In this document: positions 36,101 through 44,796 of the stretch, piece by piece | How positions within the stretch are numbered: position 1 is the stretch's first letter | Layout of the letters: every line of letters starts with the position of its first letter | Virus record (IMG/VR): IMGVR_UViG_3300027896_000043 | Location: 1-60,859 of that record | DNA length: 60,859 nucleotides | Source of the DNA: a virus | Direction: 5' to 3' (one strand) | Notes under the pieces: model-generated | Databases searched by the model: none | What the model saw: only the letters and a program-made list of their open reading frames with translations | Told to the model about the DNA's origin: nothing | Position numbers and translations under genes: made by a program

Positions 36101-36476
36101 GATTTTGGATCTCGATGGGAATGGGCAAATTGATATTCGAGATGGGTATCTACTGTTAAACTATTGGTCTGAAACTTTAACTCCCGAAACAATAGAAAAA
36201 TATACCGACAAATATTCCACTCGGCTCTTTTATATAGATTATAAAAATTACATAAGTAAATATACCGGCGAATTGAATGGATTTTTGATTGAACCAAAAT
36301 TTCACGAGTTCATAAATGACTCCGCATACGATCCAACTGGATCATATTTATCTCCAGTAATAACAACAATTGGATTATATTCAAATAACCAATTGGTTGC
36401 GATAAGCAAGCTCGGGCGACCGTTAAAAAACATTGTTGATTGGCCGCTTAATATTATTGTTCGTTTTGATACATGA
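33174..36476 (+). CDS. Baseplate protein with integrin-like beta-propeller and dockerin-like repeats
   Basis: An 1100-residue protein. The N-terminus (MIKYLANSDITVRPFKTYKN) is beta-rich and structural. Residues about 245-765 contain at least six FG-GAP-type blades: FGYSVSAWYKYILAGSP, FGYSVSIRDDFAVIGAPNGD, FGEAVSVDSDLVVVGAPG, GSTLEVNNNRIIIGS, FGRSVSIDGDHIVVCSH, and SGSKFLVVGSP. Residues about 881-1000 hold two dockerin-like Ca-binding loops, DVNQDGIFDFSD and DLDGNGQIDIRDG. The C-terminus, ITTIGLYSNNQLVAISKLG, matches the gp8-like protein upstream; its partner YLITVGAGEFNYSTNPSS lies before the dockerin insert. It is probably a wedge or fibre protein adapted for adhesion. Confidence 0.8.
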   Translation: MIKYLANSDITVRPFKTYKNWEIQSIDSNATNSFGESTYFDTKIVISEGISCSGIFYTTGSPYYDPIKEPINSNGEYKRLVYSCVAEMFYNDYNNPLKLFGVESWDGDPLTGFKESRIIHDRVLVARIKNSYWGETIRPGTVRINDGSSVHDPYLITDDGSTNLSLSGNQFPFVSQISPHKHVGSKTYWDTSSGKFYHDDALITYQQALVLRESGEIVTYEPDINSWKTDDSTSRDTYQPENERFGYSVSAWYKYILAGSPMDSNSFSVAKHGNSQLFKYDTDTGTHRFVKKFISPFTVNGQAQEFGMDNSLLIQLEDGNFIYNDINSGENTSSLMDEFGYSVSIRDDFAVIGAPNGDACVSYNSHSGFVYVYGKNKGGTDNWGLVSILEGSGSNSRFGEAVSVDSDLVVVGAPGVNNNTGAVYVFRRKIFPNVDANLISCSTIETASFWNYVVNNNNLCERIVAESGEEIYGESGAPSFLIGSGSVILGDYSWRLEATLTSSVAIAGEFFGSTLEVNNNRIIIGSKTETRKGYATLFTASFFGSPCETASWGQYKIFYGNDDSADLDPLSPFNGVSSILPYDGFGRSVSIDGDHIVVCSHYDKSVGSPITQTIGAAYFYSFSNIRCNTSEGAVTNSFDCALRYKTYGDRSTIYNNKFARTASVRGTRAVISTHADKLNYSASYNQSENTFIFENSDVESENSYDQLNVLGRISLYDFDPKTIKWNNLKIEKRNKERDIPSYSYGWTSCLSDFISGSKFLVVGSPIFTYNNDSMYDRVIDKNYQRSGSFPTNYSGSLFVYDMDTLEENPKIGNVFYKNGQIILTNTASNYIPILTGTGSCGFSLTYQGEHTIFEHEYLITVGAGEFNYSTNPSSLVKYPITFDVNQDGIFDFSDVDLILRFLTKQKFYDANDLDDNGVILETDTLADESWWNNDIMMTEAGDVILNEKIGINLETTTVVLNSTIFNYIQTNLVDTGILDLDGNGQIDIRDGYLLLNYWSETLTPETIEKYTDKYSTRLFYIDYKNYISKYTGELNGFLIEPKFHEFINDSAYDPTGSYLSPVITTIGLYSNNQLVAISKLGRPLKNIVDWPLNIIVRFDT

Positions 36477-36480
36477 GATT

Positions 36481-36489
36481 ATATTTATA
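36481..36489 (+). promoter_or_regulatory. Candidate late promoter element ATATTTATA
   Basis: 19 nt before ATG 36509, with AGGAAA in between. Starts 4 nt after the previous stop codon. Confidence 0.45.
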
Positions 36490-36508
36490 TTCCAAATAGG
36501 AAAATATT

Positions 36509-36733
36509 ATGGCAAATCAAATTGATAGACCTTCGATAACGACGTCGTTAGCCGACAGATATAAAGCGTCAGACAAAGTTTTAGCTCCAGTAGCTGGAAA
36601 TTTTATAGATACCCAAAATAAATTTTCTACCAACTTTACAATGAATCAGCCACCAATGGTGACCGAATTAACTTCTGAGGCATTAAATTACGCTAAAACG
36701 TTGGGAATAAATCGGACTAAATACAAAGGCTGA
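36509..36733 (+). CDS. Small hypothetical protein, 74 aa
   Basis: A 74-residue protein starting MANQIDRPSITTSLADRYKA, with an AGGAAA ribosome-binding-like sequence 10 nt upstream and the ATATTTATA motif. No family recognised. It is the first of three tightly packed genes ending with the RuvC-like and 222-aa proteins, so it could be a late gene at the border of a DNA-metabolism block. Confidence 0.65.
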   Translation: MANQIDRPSITTSLADRYKASDKVLAPVAGNFIDTQNKFSTNFTMNQPPMVTELTSEALNYAKTLGINRTKYKG

Positions 36734-36737
36734 TAAT

Positions 36738-37250
36738 ATGGTATCATTGGGACTTGACGTTTCAACCGTTACTGCTGGATATGCATTTACAGACGAGAAT
36801 AAAAATATTCTCGATGCTGGATTTATAGACCTGAAACCATTCGATTCCAACAGAAAAAAATCATGGGCAGTCATCGAACATCTGCGATCAAATGTATTAT
36901 TTAAATCGATAGATCGAATAAATCTTGAAGCTGCATTATCTGGTTTTGGTGGACAAGGTAGTAGAACAATTGTAATAAAATTGGCACGTTTTTCTGCTAC
37001 ATTGCAATACGTATTGGAAGAAACATTTCCAGATAAATTAAATATTGTTAACGCAACCACTGCTCGTAAACAACTTTTCGGAAAAGCTCGTGTACAAGGT
37101 GTGAAACCAAAAGAATATGTTCGATCTATGATGTGTACATTATACGACGTAACTCGGTGGCAGAAGTTAAATAAAATAGGTAATGTGGACAAACGACACG
37201 AGGATGTTCTTGATGCGATTGTTATGTCAACATATTCTCCGTCAAAATGA
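36738..37250 (+). CDS. RuvC-like Holliday junction resolvase
   Basis: A 170-residue RNase H-fold nuclease. The catalytic acid set is visible: first Asp in LGLDVSTVTAGYAFTD (about residue 6), Glu in INLEAALSGFGG (about 64), and the C-terminal pair in DKRHEDVLDAIVMS (about 155-159). Length matches RuvC (about 170 aa). The role would be cleaving branched DNA during recombination-dependent replication and before packaging, the job done by gp49 in T4; no gp49-like gene is seen here. It overlaps the next gene by 4 nt. Confidence 0.8.
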   Translation: MVSLGLDVSTVTAGYAFTDENKNILDAGFIDLKPFDSNRKKSWAVIEHLRSNVLFKSIDRINLEAALSGFGGQGSRTIVIKLARFSATLQYVLEETFPDKLNIVNATTARKQLFGKARVQGVKPKEYVRSMMCTLYDVTRWQKLNKIGNVDKRHEDVLDAIVMSTYSPSK

Positions 37251-37915
37251 CTAGAGATGCTGCATTATTAATTGCAAAAAAATTAAAAGCCTTATCCGAA
37301 AAATCTGAATCTGGTGAAAAGTTTTCGGCTGAAAAAAAATTAAAGGCTTTTTGTTTATTGTATGGATTGGATATTGATGAATATTCAACTGAAACAATTC
37401 GGGCGTCAATACCGTTTACGACTCAAAATGAAAAAATTCTATTGAGTAGTATAATGTGCATGATATTAGAAGTTGATGCCGTACGTGGAAGAGTTGAGAA
37501 CGAATCATTCATATTTCAATGTACACAACGACAACTCGAAGATATATTGGAAGCGTTTGATTTTTACAAAAATATGTACTCCGATTATGTGGATGGAATA
37601 TTATTTGCGTTAATAAACAAAAACGAAATCAAAAATAAAAAATTATCGTCTTCCGAATTTAAAATGGATGATATGACTCCAGAAGAACGGAAAGAATATT
37701 TGGGTAGATTAAATGGTGTGAAAACGGGCCAATCCGAAGAAGCAAATCGATCCAACCAAAATGTCAACGAGGAATCACCACCCGATGCCGATTTGAACGG
37801 TATTGCTCAGCAGAATAAGAAAAATAAGAAAACTGAACGTATACAACGAATGTTGTCAACGGTTGAACAAAATAAATGGGTCAAAAAAGTACGAGCAAAA
37901 ATTTTTCTGAATTGA
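37247..37915 (+). CDS. Hypothetical protein with DUF2786-like N-terminus
   Basis: A 222-residue protein overlapping the RuvC-like stop (ATGA). The first 45 residues (AALLIAKKLKALSEKSESGE, then KLKAFCLLYGLDIDEY) resemble the helical DUF2786 domain. The central part is alpha-helical. The tail is charged and Asn/Gln-rich (NKKNKKTERIQRM). The function is unknown; the neighbourhood suggests a link with DNA metabolism. Confidence 0.6.
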   Translation: MTRDAALLIAKKLKALSEKSESGEKFSAEKKLKAFCLLYGLDIDEYSTETIRASIPFTTQNEKILLSSIMCMILEVDAVRGRVENESFIFQCTQRQLEDILEAFDFYKNMYSDYVDGILFALINKNEIKNKKLSSSEFKMDDMTPEERKEYLGRLNGVKTGQSEEANRSNQNVNEESPPDADLNGIAQQNKKNKKTERIQRMLSTVEQNKWVKKVRAKIFLN

Positions 37916-37939
37916 CTTGGCTGGATATGTGGTTAATAT
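37912..37939 (+). promoter_or_regulatory. Sigma70-like promoter TTGACT-N16-TAATAT
   Basis: TTGACT 37912-37917 overlaps the preceding stop. TAATAT is at 37934-37939. ATG 37947 lies 7 nt downstream, so the predicted start of transcription falls on or beside the start codon. Confidence 0.45.
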
Positions 37940-37946
37940 GGTGTAA

Positions 37947-38921
37947 ATGTCGTCGCTATTGCTCCAGTCAGAATTACAAGGTATTTTAGATCAAGCATTT
38001 CGAGAAAATGGGCAATTGCGAACCGGAAACAATTATAAATTTCATTGTCCGTTTTGTTCTCACCGCAAACGAAAATTGGAAATTTGTTTAGATACGTATG
38101 TGTGGAATTGTTGGGTGTGTGGATCGAAAGGACGGAGTATTTATAGTCTTTTTAAAAAGATGCAGGTACAACCGTCATTAACGGAAAAATTAAAAAAAAT
38201 AATACCATACAATTCTGATTCGACTCAATTAAAAAAATCCAACATAGAATTATTTTCACCATTCTCAGAAAAAAAGATTGAGCCCCAACATACACTCCAA
38301 TTACCAATCGAATTTAGTAGTTTGTTGGAACCAAATAAATCTTTTGGTTATCAATCTGCACTTAAATATGCAAAAAAACGTGGAATAAGTAAATGGGATA
38401 TAATAAAATATAATATAGGATACTGCGATTCGGGAGAATATAAGGATCGATTGATATTTCCCTCATACGACGAAAATAACAAACTCAATTTTTTTACTGG
38501 TCGCAGTTATCACGTTGACACATACTTAAAATACAAAAATCCAGAAGTTGATCGAAATATAATTGGGTTTGAAAATTTAATCGATTTTTCATATCCAATA
38601 TCTTTATGTGAAGGACCATTGGATGCCATCGCAATAAAAAGAAATGCAATACCATTATTCGGAAAAACCATGAGTCAAAAATTGAAGCAAATAATATCCA
38701 CCGACAAAGTATCGGAAGTTTTTATTGTATTAGATTCTGACGCATTAAAGATGGCAATTAAACATGCCGATTTTTTGCTTGCTCATGGTAAAACTGTAAA
38801 ATTGGTAAATTTGAACGGAAAAGATCCGAATGTGCTTGGGTTTGAAGAAACGACTCGACAATTAAGAGAAACTCCCGAAATAAATTTTTCGGAATTAATG
38901 AAGCTCAAACTTAAAATATGA
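37947..38921 (+). CDS. 61: DNA primase (gp61/DnaG type)
   Basis: A 324-residue protein. An N-terminal zinc finger (CPFCSHRKRK at about 34 and CWVCGSKG at about 55) binds template. The Toprim catalytic domain has CEGPLDAIAIKR (Glu, about 221) and the DxD of FIVLDSDALKM (about 262), plus GRSYHVDTYLKYKNPEVDRN upstream. Length fits T4 gp61 (342 aa). It makes RNA primers for lagging-strand synthesis with a replicative helicase that is not in this window. It precedes the gp47-gp46 fusion. Confidence 0.88.
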   Translation: MSSLLLQSELQGILDQAFRENGQLRTGNNYKFHCPFCSHRKRKLEICLDTYVWNCWVCGSKGRSIYSLFKKMQVQPSLTEKLKKIIPYNSDSTQLKKSNIELFSPFSEKKIEPQHTLQLPIEFSSLLEPNKSFGYQSALKYAKKRGISKWDIIKYNIGYCDSGEYKDRLIFPSYDENNKLNFFTGRSYHVDTYLKYKNPEVDRNIIGFENLIDFSYPISLCEGPLDAIAIKRNAIPLFGKTMSQKLKQIISTDKVSEVFIVLDSDALKMAIKHADFLLAHGKTVKLVNLNGKDPNVLGFEETTRQLRETPEINFSELMKLKLKI

Positions 38922-38957
38922 GCAGACAAACAACAACTTGTAACGCCGTACTAAATT

Positions 38958-41900
38958 ATGATTGATTCCTACGAAAAACTAAATATTGGATTTGATAAAA
39001 TCGATCAAATTTTACACGTTGCCGACATACATGTCAGATTGACAACACGACACGATGAATATCGTGAAGCATTTCAAAAGTTATATGATTATGTGGACAC
39101 AAAACTGTCCAAAAATTCGATAATTGCCATACTCGGTGACAGTTTTCATTCGAAGTTAAACATGGCGCCAGAATCCATACAACTTGTATCCGAATTTTTC
39201 CGTAAATGTGCGGATCGCAGACCGACAATCGTTATTGCGGGTAATCACGACTGCCTTTTAACGAATAAAACTCGTTTGGATAGTATTTCTCCAATCGTAG
39301 ATAATATTGCACATAAAAACTTATTTTATCTCAAAGAATCAAAACTTTATGGTGCTGGAAATATTTTGTTTAATAACTTTAGTATTTTTGATGATCCATC
39401 AAAATATATTAAAATTCGGAATATAACAAAACGTCTTCAGCGAGAATTTGATATAAAAATTGCACTGTTTCATGGTCCGGTTCATGCAGCAAAAACAGAT
39501 ATTGGATTTACTATAAATAATAAATCTATTACAGCCGAAACGTTTGATGGTCATGATATCGCATTGCTCGGGGATATACATCTTGCACAAACGATGTATA
39601 TCGAAAAGGAAGTAAATAAAGAAGATATTCTACCGATAATAAATTCAGGAGAATGGGAAATTTTATGTAATCCAACCGAATCGACTCCAACATTTTCGGT
39701 ATCAAAAAAGTTTCCAATTTTAAGATTTTCGAGTAGTTTCTTACAGCAAAATTTCGGGGAATCACTGAAAGGACATGGATTTAGTGTTTGGAACATATCG
39801 ACGCGATCATTCGAGCACATTGAAATATCAAATGATTATGGATATTTCACAATTTTAATCGATAACGGAAAATTAATAACGGATATTTCAGATCTACCAA
39901 AAAAAGCAAAATTACGAGTACAGTGCCGAGAAAGTGTGGCAACAGAAGTAAAACGTGTTATTACGGATATTAGAAAAACCCACACATTATCAGAATTGGT
40001 ATATGTCAGATTAGAAGATGCTTCCACAGTTAACACCACGAAAACAATATCAAATTTATCACAAATCGGAAATGTTGATTATCAAAATAAATTGATCGGT
40101 GAGTATTTAAAAGATAAATTTCCAGATATAGACGAGTCCACATTGGATTCGGTGTTTAAAATTAACAACACATTAAATTCGGAAATAAATAAAGATGACC
40201 GTAGCCGAAACATTAGATGGAAACCGAAGAGATTGGAATTTGACAATTTATTTTCGTATGGCGAAGGAAACGTTTTAGATTTTACTAAATTGTCAGATGT
40301 ATATGGAATATTTTCTGCCAATGCGAGCGGAAAAAGTTCTCTCATGTCAATTTTAAGTTTCATAGCATTTGACAAATCCGATAAAGCATATAAAGCAAGT
40401 CATATAATAAACACAAAAAAAATGAACTTCCGTGGAAAGTTCACGTTTGAAGTAAATGACGTAGAATATTGCATCATTAGATCCGGGACACGAGATAAAA
40501 AAAACAACGTAAAGGTTGATGTAAATTTTTACAAAATCGTTGGCGGAGAAGAAGTTCCATTGAACGCAGAAGCTCGTCGTAGTACGAATGAAATAATTCG
40601 AGATTTTCTCGGTAATTATGACGACTTCATTCTTACTTCGTTGTCACTTCAAAATAATCGTGGATCATTTGTTGATATGGGACAAACCGAACGTAAGGAG
40701 TTATTATCACAATTCATAGGCATAACACTATTCGATAAATTAACATCAACGACAAACGAAAAAATAAAAGAACTTACTACCATATTAAAGGCATTTAATA
40801 AAGAGGATAATACGTCAAATGTAGCAAAATTAGAATTAGAATTTTCTGCTCTTTCATTGAAAGTTTTTGATTTAGAACTGAGTCAATCAAATAGTCAACT
40901 GGAAGTCGATAAAATAAATGAAGAAATCGAATCAAAATCAAAATCGATAACTAATTTATTGAATGTGCCGTCGATGTCGGAGGCTAGTAGTATTAAAACT
41001 GAAAAAATAGAGTTGATAGATAAAGTTTCCAACGCCAAAGAAAAAATAGAAAGTTGGAAATTGACACTGGAAAACGAAAAAATAGAGTTGGATCAATTAA
41101 TGACACGTAAGAACGAGTTGAGCTTAATGAGTCTGTCGGATAAAAAAATTGAAATAAATAATAAAACGAAACGATACAATACACTTGATAAAAATTTATC
41201 AGAACTGAAATATTCAGTATCCGAAAAATTAAAAAAATTGGCTCATTTAGAATTGCACAAATACGACCCAAATTGTAGTTTTTGTATGGATAATATTTTC
41301 GTGAAAGACGCAAAAGAAACCAGAAATGGACTTGAGAACGATAAACTTACAGTTAAATCGGTCGTGGGTGAGATGAAACAATTGTCGGCAGAATTACGTG
41401 AGCTGGAAAAGTTTCAATTGTTAATATCGGAAATGGATTGTATCCAATCAAAAATATCAGAACAAAATTCTGTTGTATCAAAAAAGCAACTGGACGTTAA
41501 TTCTGGAATATCTATGATCGACCGTTCCACCACTAGACTGATCAAAATTAATGAACAATTGGATCTTTATTCTAAATCTAAGGATATACTCGAAATAAAT
41601 GCAAAAATCGAACGTGAAATATTGGAATTAAAAGCTAAGCTCTCTCGGATAACAAATACACATAAAGAGTTAAATAAAGAACTATTGACATCGACCAGCC
41701 GAAAAGTTTCTGTCTCGGATAAAATTTCAAATATTAACACAAAAATTGAAGAAATAGAAAAGTATCAAGACGAAGTTGGATCATATGAATACTATTTATC
41801 GGCAATCGGCCCAAGTGGATTACAATACAAGATAATATCAAATGCTGTTCCGCAAATTGAGTCGGACGTAAACAATATATTATCACAAATCGTCGAGTTT

Positions 41901-42257
41901 ACATTGGAAATCGAAACAGATGGAAAAAATATAAACGTTTTTATTAAATATGACGATGGAAAATGGCCATTAGAATTGTGTTCTGGAATGGAAAAGTTCA
42001 TTTCCGGATTAGCATTACGTGTGGCTTTAATACGTATCAGTAATATGCCGAGACCAAATTTTATTTGTATAGATGAAGGAATGTCATCACTTGATGCGGA
42101 AAACATTCCAATGATGCACGCATTATTCGATTATTTAAAGACGAATTTTGATTTCATTATTGTAATAAGTCACTTGGATATTATGCGAGACATGGTGGAA
42201 AAGCAATTGGAAATATATAAAGAAAATGGATTTTCCAAAATTGATAACTCAAAATGA
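38958..42257 (+). CDS. Single-chain Mre11-Rad50 (gp47-gp46) recombination nuclease
   Basis: A 1099-residue fusion. Residues about 1-310 are a calcineurin-like nuclease with all five motifs: VADIHVRL, GDSFH, GNHD, FHGPVH and GDIH. From about 410 an SMC-type ATPase begins (FDNLFSYGEG; Walker A SANASGKSS at about 453-461). Two long coiled coils flank a zinc hook CSFC (about 772). The signature CSGMEKFISG is at about 1008, Walker B FICIDEGMSSLD at about 1033, then VISH. In T4 these are separate genes 47 (339 aa) and 46 (560 aa). The sum fits. It resects DNA ends for recombination-dependent replication and host DNA breakdown. Confidence 0.93.
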   Translation: MIDSYEKLNIGFDKIDQILHVADIHVRLTTRHDEYREAFQKLYDYVDTKLSKNSIIAILGDSFHSKLNMAPESIQLVSEFFRKCADRRPTIVIAGNHDCLLTNKTRLDSISPIVDNIAHKNLFYLKESKLYGAGNILFNNFSIFDDPSKYIKIRNITKRLQREFDIKIALFHGPVHAAKTDIGFTINNKSITAETFDGHDIALLGDIHLAQTMYIEKEVNKEDILPIINSGEWEILCNPTESTPTFSVSKKFPILRFSSSFLQQNFGESLKGHGFSVWNISTRSFEHIEISNDYGYFTILIDNGKLITDISDLPKKAKLRVQCRESVATEVKRVITDIRKTHTLSELVYVRLEDASTVNTTKTISNLSQIGNVDYQNKLIGEYLKDKFPDIDESTLDSVFKINNTLNSEINKDDRSRNIRWKPKRLEFDNLFSYGEGNVLDFTKLSDVYGIFSANASGKSSLMSILSFIAFDKSDKAYKASHIINTKKMNFRGKFTFEVNDVEYCIIRSGTRDKKNNVKVDVNFYKIVGGEEVPLNAEARRSTNEIIRDFLGNYDDFILTSLSLQNNRGSFVDMGQTERKELLSQFIGITLFDKLTSTTNEKIKELTTILKAFNKEDNTSNVAKLELEFSALSLKVFDLELSQSNSQLEVDKINEEIESKSKSITNLLNVPSMSEASSIKTEKIELIDKVSNAKEKIESWKLTLENEKIELDQLMTRKNELSLMSLSDKKIEINNKTKRYNTLDKNLSELKYSVSEKLKKLAHLELHKYDPNCSFCMDNIFVKDAKETRNGLENDKLTVKSVVGEMKQLSAELRELEKFQLLISEMDCIQSKISEQNSVVSKKQLDVNSGISMIDRSTTRLIKINEQLDLYSKSKDILEINAKIEREILELKAKLSRITNTHKELNKELLTSTSRKVSVSDKISNINTKIEEIEKYQDEVGSYEYYLSAIGPSGLQYKIISNAVPQIESDVNNILSQIVEFTLEIETDGKNINVFIKYDDGKWPLELCSGMEKFISGLALRVALIRISNMPRPNFICIDEGMSSLDAENIPMMHALFDYLKTNFDFIIVISHLDIMRDMVEKQLEIYKENGFSKIDNSK

Positions 42258-42267
42258 ATATGATATC

Positions 42268-42304
42268 ATAACCGATTTTCTGAGGTAACAATCTTCTCGG
42301 TTAT
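42268..42304 (+). terminator. Hairpin before a candidate late promoter
   Basis: An 8-bp stem ATAACCGA/TCGGTTAT with a 21-nt loop lies after the nuclease fusion and directly before ATATTTATC. There is no U-run of its own, so a terminator role is uncertain. Confidence 0.35.
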
Positions 42305-42306
42305 TG

Positions 42307-42315
42307 ATATTTATC
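42307..42315 (+). promoter_or_regulatory. Candidate late promoter element ATATTTATC
   Basis: 4 nt before ATG 42320. It marks the return from DNA-metabolism genes to structural genes. Confidence 0.45.
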
Positions 42316-42319
42316 CGGA

Positions 42320-44485
42320 ATGGCTGAAAAAACGTCTCAATTTGATACATCATTTAACTCCGGTGATTATTTCTTCGTCGGTGGAATATTCGATGAAACA
42401 TTTACTTCCGGCAGAAACTCATTCACTGTAAATTCTTCGGCGAAAGTTAAAGAGCGTATAACTGCCAATAATATTAAAATTTTTGACTCTTCCGGTAATA
42501 AATTACAAGTGTTTAATTTAATTCCAGCGGGATCAACTGGATATCAATATTCGGAAGGAAAGTCGCAAGTTTTTGGTGTGTTGGTTTATCCAGAAACCCC
42601 AAGCGGAGTCGGTAGAATAGAAATCACTGCCTCAGCGTTAGCCACCGAAGTTACTGGATCTATTGGATTGTCGCTTGATGCTCGATGGATTTCTGGCCAA
42701 TATACAAATTCTGGAACAGTTTCTCCAATTAAAATTACATGGTCGAAACCTATAAATTTTAATTCATCTCTACAAAACAAATCGACGGTTCGATTTTTTG
42801 ATTCTCCAAAATTGGAAACCAATACCGAAATATATGACGTTAAAATTCGATCCGGATGTTCAGCAACTTCAGTGATTGGATCATGTTCATCGGTTGCATC
42901 AATTCCAGCAGATGGACAGTCGGCAGATTTTAATTACAATATTATACCAGTAAAATATATTATAAATAGAATTTCCGGTGATGTGTTTGATTCTTCGATG
43001 AATGGATCATATATTAGATTCACAAACATTGAGTCTACAAATTCCACGATAAACGTTGACGTTGTTTCAAAAATCGAATCAGTTTTAACCGAAAATTCAT
43101 TGTTATTAGAAAAACCAATAACAATATCAAAACCGGTATTGTCGGGTGCTACGAGCAAAGACGTACCATACATAGAAGAAACCGGTACAACTATTAAAAA
43201 ATATGAGTCATTTAATGAAACCGACATGTATTCTACTACGGCAAAATCTTCGGGAATACAATCCGAGCAAAATAAACAAGTATATAATGTTGGATTTTCT
43301 GGAATATCACACCGAAAAAATTATACCATCGTAAACATTAAATCTGCTAATTTTGAAATCGTTTATTCTCCACGAACAACGTCTATGATTTCGTCTGGGT
43401 TATCATATATCACGCCAAGCGGAGCACAATTTAATCGGAAGGTCTGTTTGTTAAAACTATATCTATCAGATTTACGTACATTGACCGGAGCAATTTCGAG
43501 ATATCGTGTCATAAAAAAAAGTTTAAATTTTCCAGAATCAGAACATTGTATATCGGAAGGTCCACTGTTACCATCTGAATTAATTTTTGATTGGTTTGCT
43601 GGAGAATATTATTCAAATCTCGGACGATTTTGTGACCTTTCAATAACTCAACTATATTGGTTATGTACGAGTGGAATTTCATATGAACATACGCCAAAAG
43701 ATTTAATTGATTCGATAACGATACATTCGGATGGAACATCGAACATTGATGAATCGAAATATGTAATATTAAAAAATAATCGAGGAGAGCCCGGCCGAAC
43801 TGTGAGTTATGTTCCATATATTATATCGGATGGATCGTGGTGGGCAACGAATTCTAATAAATTTGTTAACTTTTCAACCGAACCAACAACATCGTATGAT
43901 TGTTCTTTCATGTCTCCATATATTAACTCGATTGAAGTAGTAAAATCCGGATCCATCTTCAATAGTAATTTTGTTCAATTAACAAAAAATACAATGTATG
44001 AATTCTCAATGGAGTATTCAAATTTAACAAACACAAATTCAACGGACTATTCATTCGATGTATATTTTTGCACGACAAATAACGGTACACCGGAAAAAAT
44101 AAAAATTGGAAGCCTAAATGATAAATCGACTCGAAAATTTTCATCCGGAAAATATTCAAATAAGTTATTTGTACAGCGACAGATGTTTGGGACGATTCAG
44201 TTAATTCCTAAATATGTAACATCGATATCAATTGCAAATGTCAGCTTTAAACAATTTACCGACATAGCATATCCATTAGATTCGGCGATCATAACAACTC
44301 CACTTTCCGTTAAGGTAAAGAACGAAAACATTGAAATTACGGTAGAGTTATTAGATCTGGATGGAAAATTAGTACACGGAGAAAATTCTCCGTCGTTTAG
44401 CAATAATATTGCACTAAAACCATTAAAATCCACAGTCGTTGCCGATCCACATTGGTTTACATTGGAAGCATATGATAGATCTTGA
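42320..44485 (+). CDS. Virion structural protein, 721 aa, unassigned
   Basis: A 721-residue beta-rich, Ser/Thr/Asn-rich protein (MAEKTSQFDTSFNSGDYFFV...). It lacks charged coiled coils, signal peptide or enzymatic motifs. The pattern of repeated YSPR, ITPSGAQFNRKV and strands late in the sequence (AIITTPLSVKVKNENIEITV) suggests an Ig/beta-sandwich neck or fibre protein. It lies in the T4-like order where neck genes and gp16 sit, upstream of terminase, and has the late motif. No tail sheath or tube features seen. Confidence 0.65.
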   Translation: MAEKTSQFDTSFNSGDYFFVGGIFDETFTSGRNSFTVNSSAKVKERITANNIKIFDSSGNKLQVFNLIPAGSTGYQYSEGKSQVFGVLVYPETPSGVGRIEITASALATEVTGSIGLSLDARWISGQYTNSGTVSPIKITWSKPINFNSSLQNKSTVRFFDSPKLETNTEIYDVKIRSGCSATSVIGSCSSVASIPADGQSADFNYNIIPVKYIINRISGDVFDSSMNGSYIRFTNIESTNSTINVDVVSKIESVLTENSLLLEKPITISKPVLSGATSKDVPYIEETGTTIKKYESFNETDMYSTTAKSSGIQSEQNKQVYNVGFSGISHRKNYTIVNIKSANFEIVYSPRTTSMISSGLSYITPSGAQFNRKVCLLKLYLSDLRTLTGAISRYRVIKKSLNFPESEHCISEGPLLPSELIFDWFAGEYYSNLGRFCDLSITQLYWLCTSGISYEHTPKDLIDSITIHSDGTSNIDESKYVILKNNRGEPGRTVSYVPYIISDGSWWATNSNKFVNFSTEPTTSYDCSFMSPYINSIEVVKSGSIFNSNFVQLTKNTMYEFSMEYSNLTNTNSTDYSFDVYFCTTNNGTPEKIKIGSLNDKSTRKFSSGKYSNKLFVQRQMFGTIQLIPKYVTSISIANVSFKQFTDIAYPLDSAIITTPLSVKVKNENIEITVELLDLDGKLVHGENSPSFSNNIALKPLKSTVVADPHWFTLEAYDRS

Positions 44486-44571
44486 ATGATCCGGAATTGA
44501 TCGGGATATATTTTCTCTGTTTTTTCTCAGTTTTTCTCTGTTTTTGTTTACTATCCAATATATATTGAAAC

Positions 44572-44727
44572 ATGGATAATGCAGAATATCAAAAAACTCG
44601 TAGAAAAACCAGAAAGAAAATTGGATGGAAATATTTTTCTGTCCAAGTTCCAGCGGAATTCTATATAGAGTTACGTAAATTTTATTTACGATGGAAGTTG
44701 GAGAATATCAACAATCAGCATAAATAA
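44572..44727 (+). CDS. Small basic protein, 51 aa
   Basis: ATG 44572 to TAA 44725-44727. The product begins MDNAEYQKTRRKTRKKIGWK and then FSVQVPAEFYIELRKFYLRW. It is strongly basic. A V-P-x-E-F-x-x-E-L-R-x-F segment after a basic arm recalls ribbon-helix-helix-like DNA binders, but the match is weak. It is preceded by T-rich repeats (TTTTTCTCTG) at about 44510-44548, possibly terminating the upstream gene. Confidence 0.45.
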   Translation: MDNAEYQKTRRKTRKKIGWKYFSVQVPAEFYIELRKFYLRWKLENINNQHK

Positions 44728-44796
44728 ATAACGGAGCTGAGAACGGTTCATTCAAGATACAGAGAAAATATAAAACATATAAAGGACGCAAACTAA

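Noticed and set aside
44719-44727. ATAAATAAATA resembling the T4 late promoter in sense orientation
   Set aside because: It includes the stop of a 51-aa gene, is 70 nt from the next start, and no other gene group shows this orientation.
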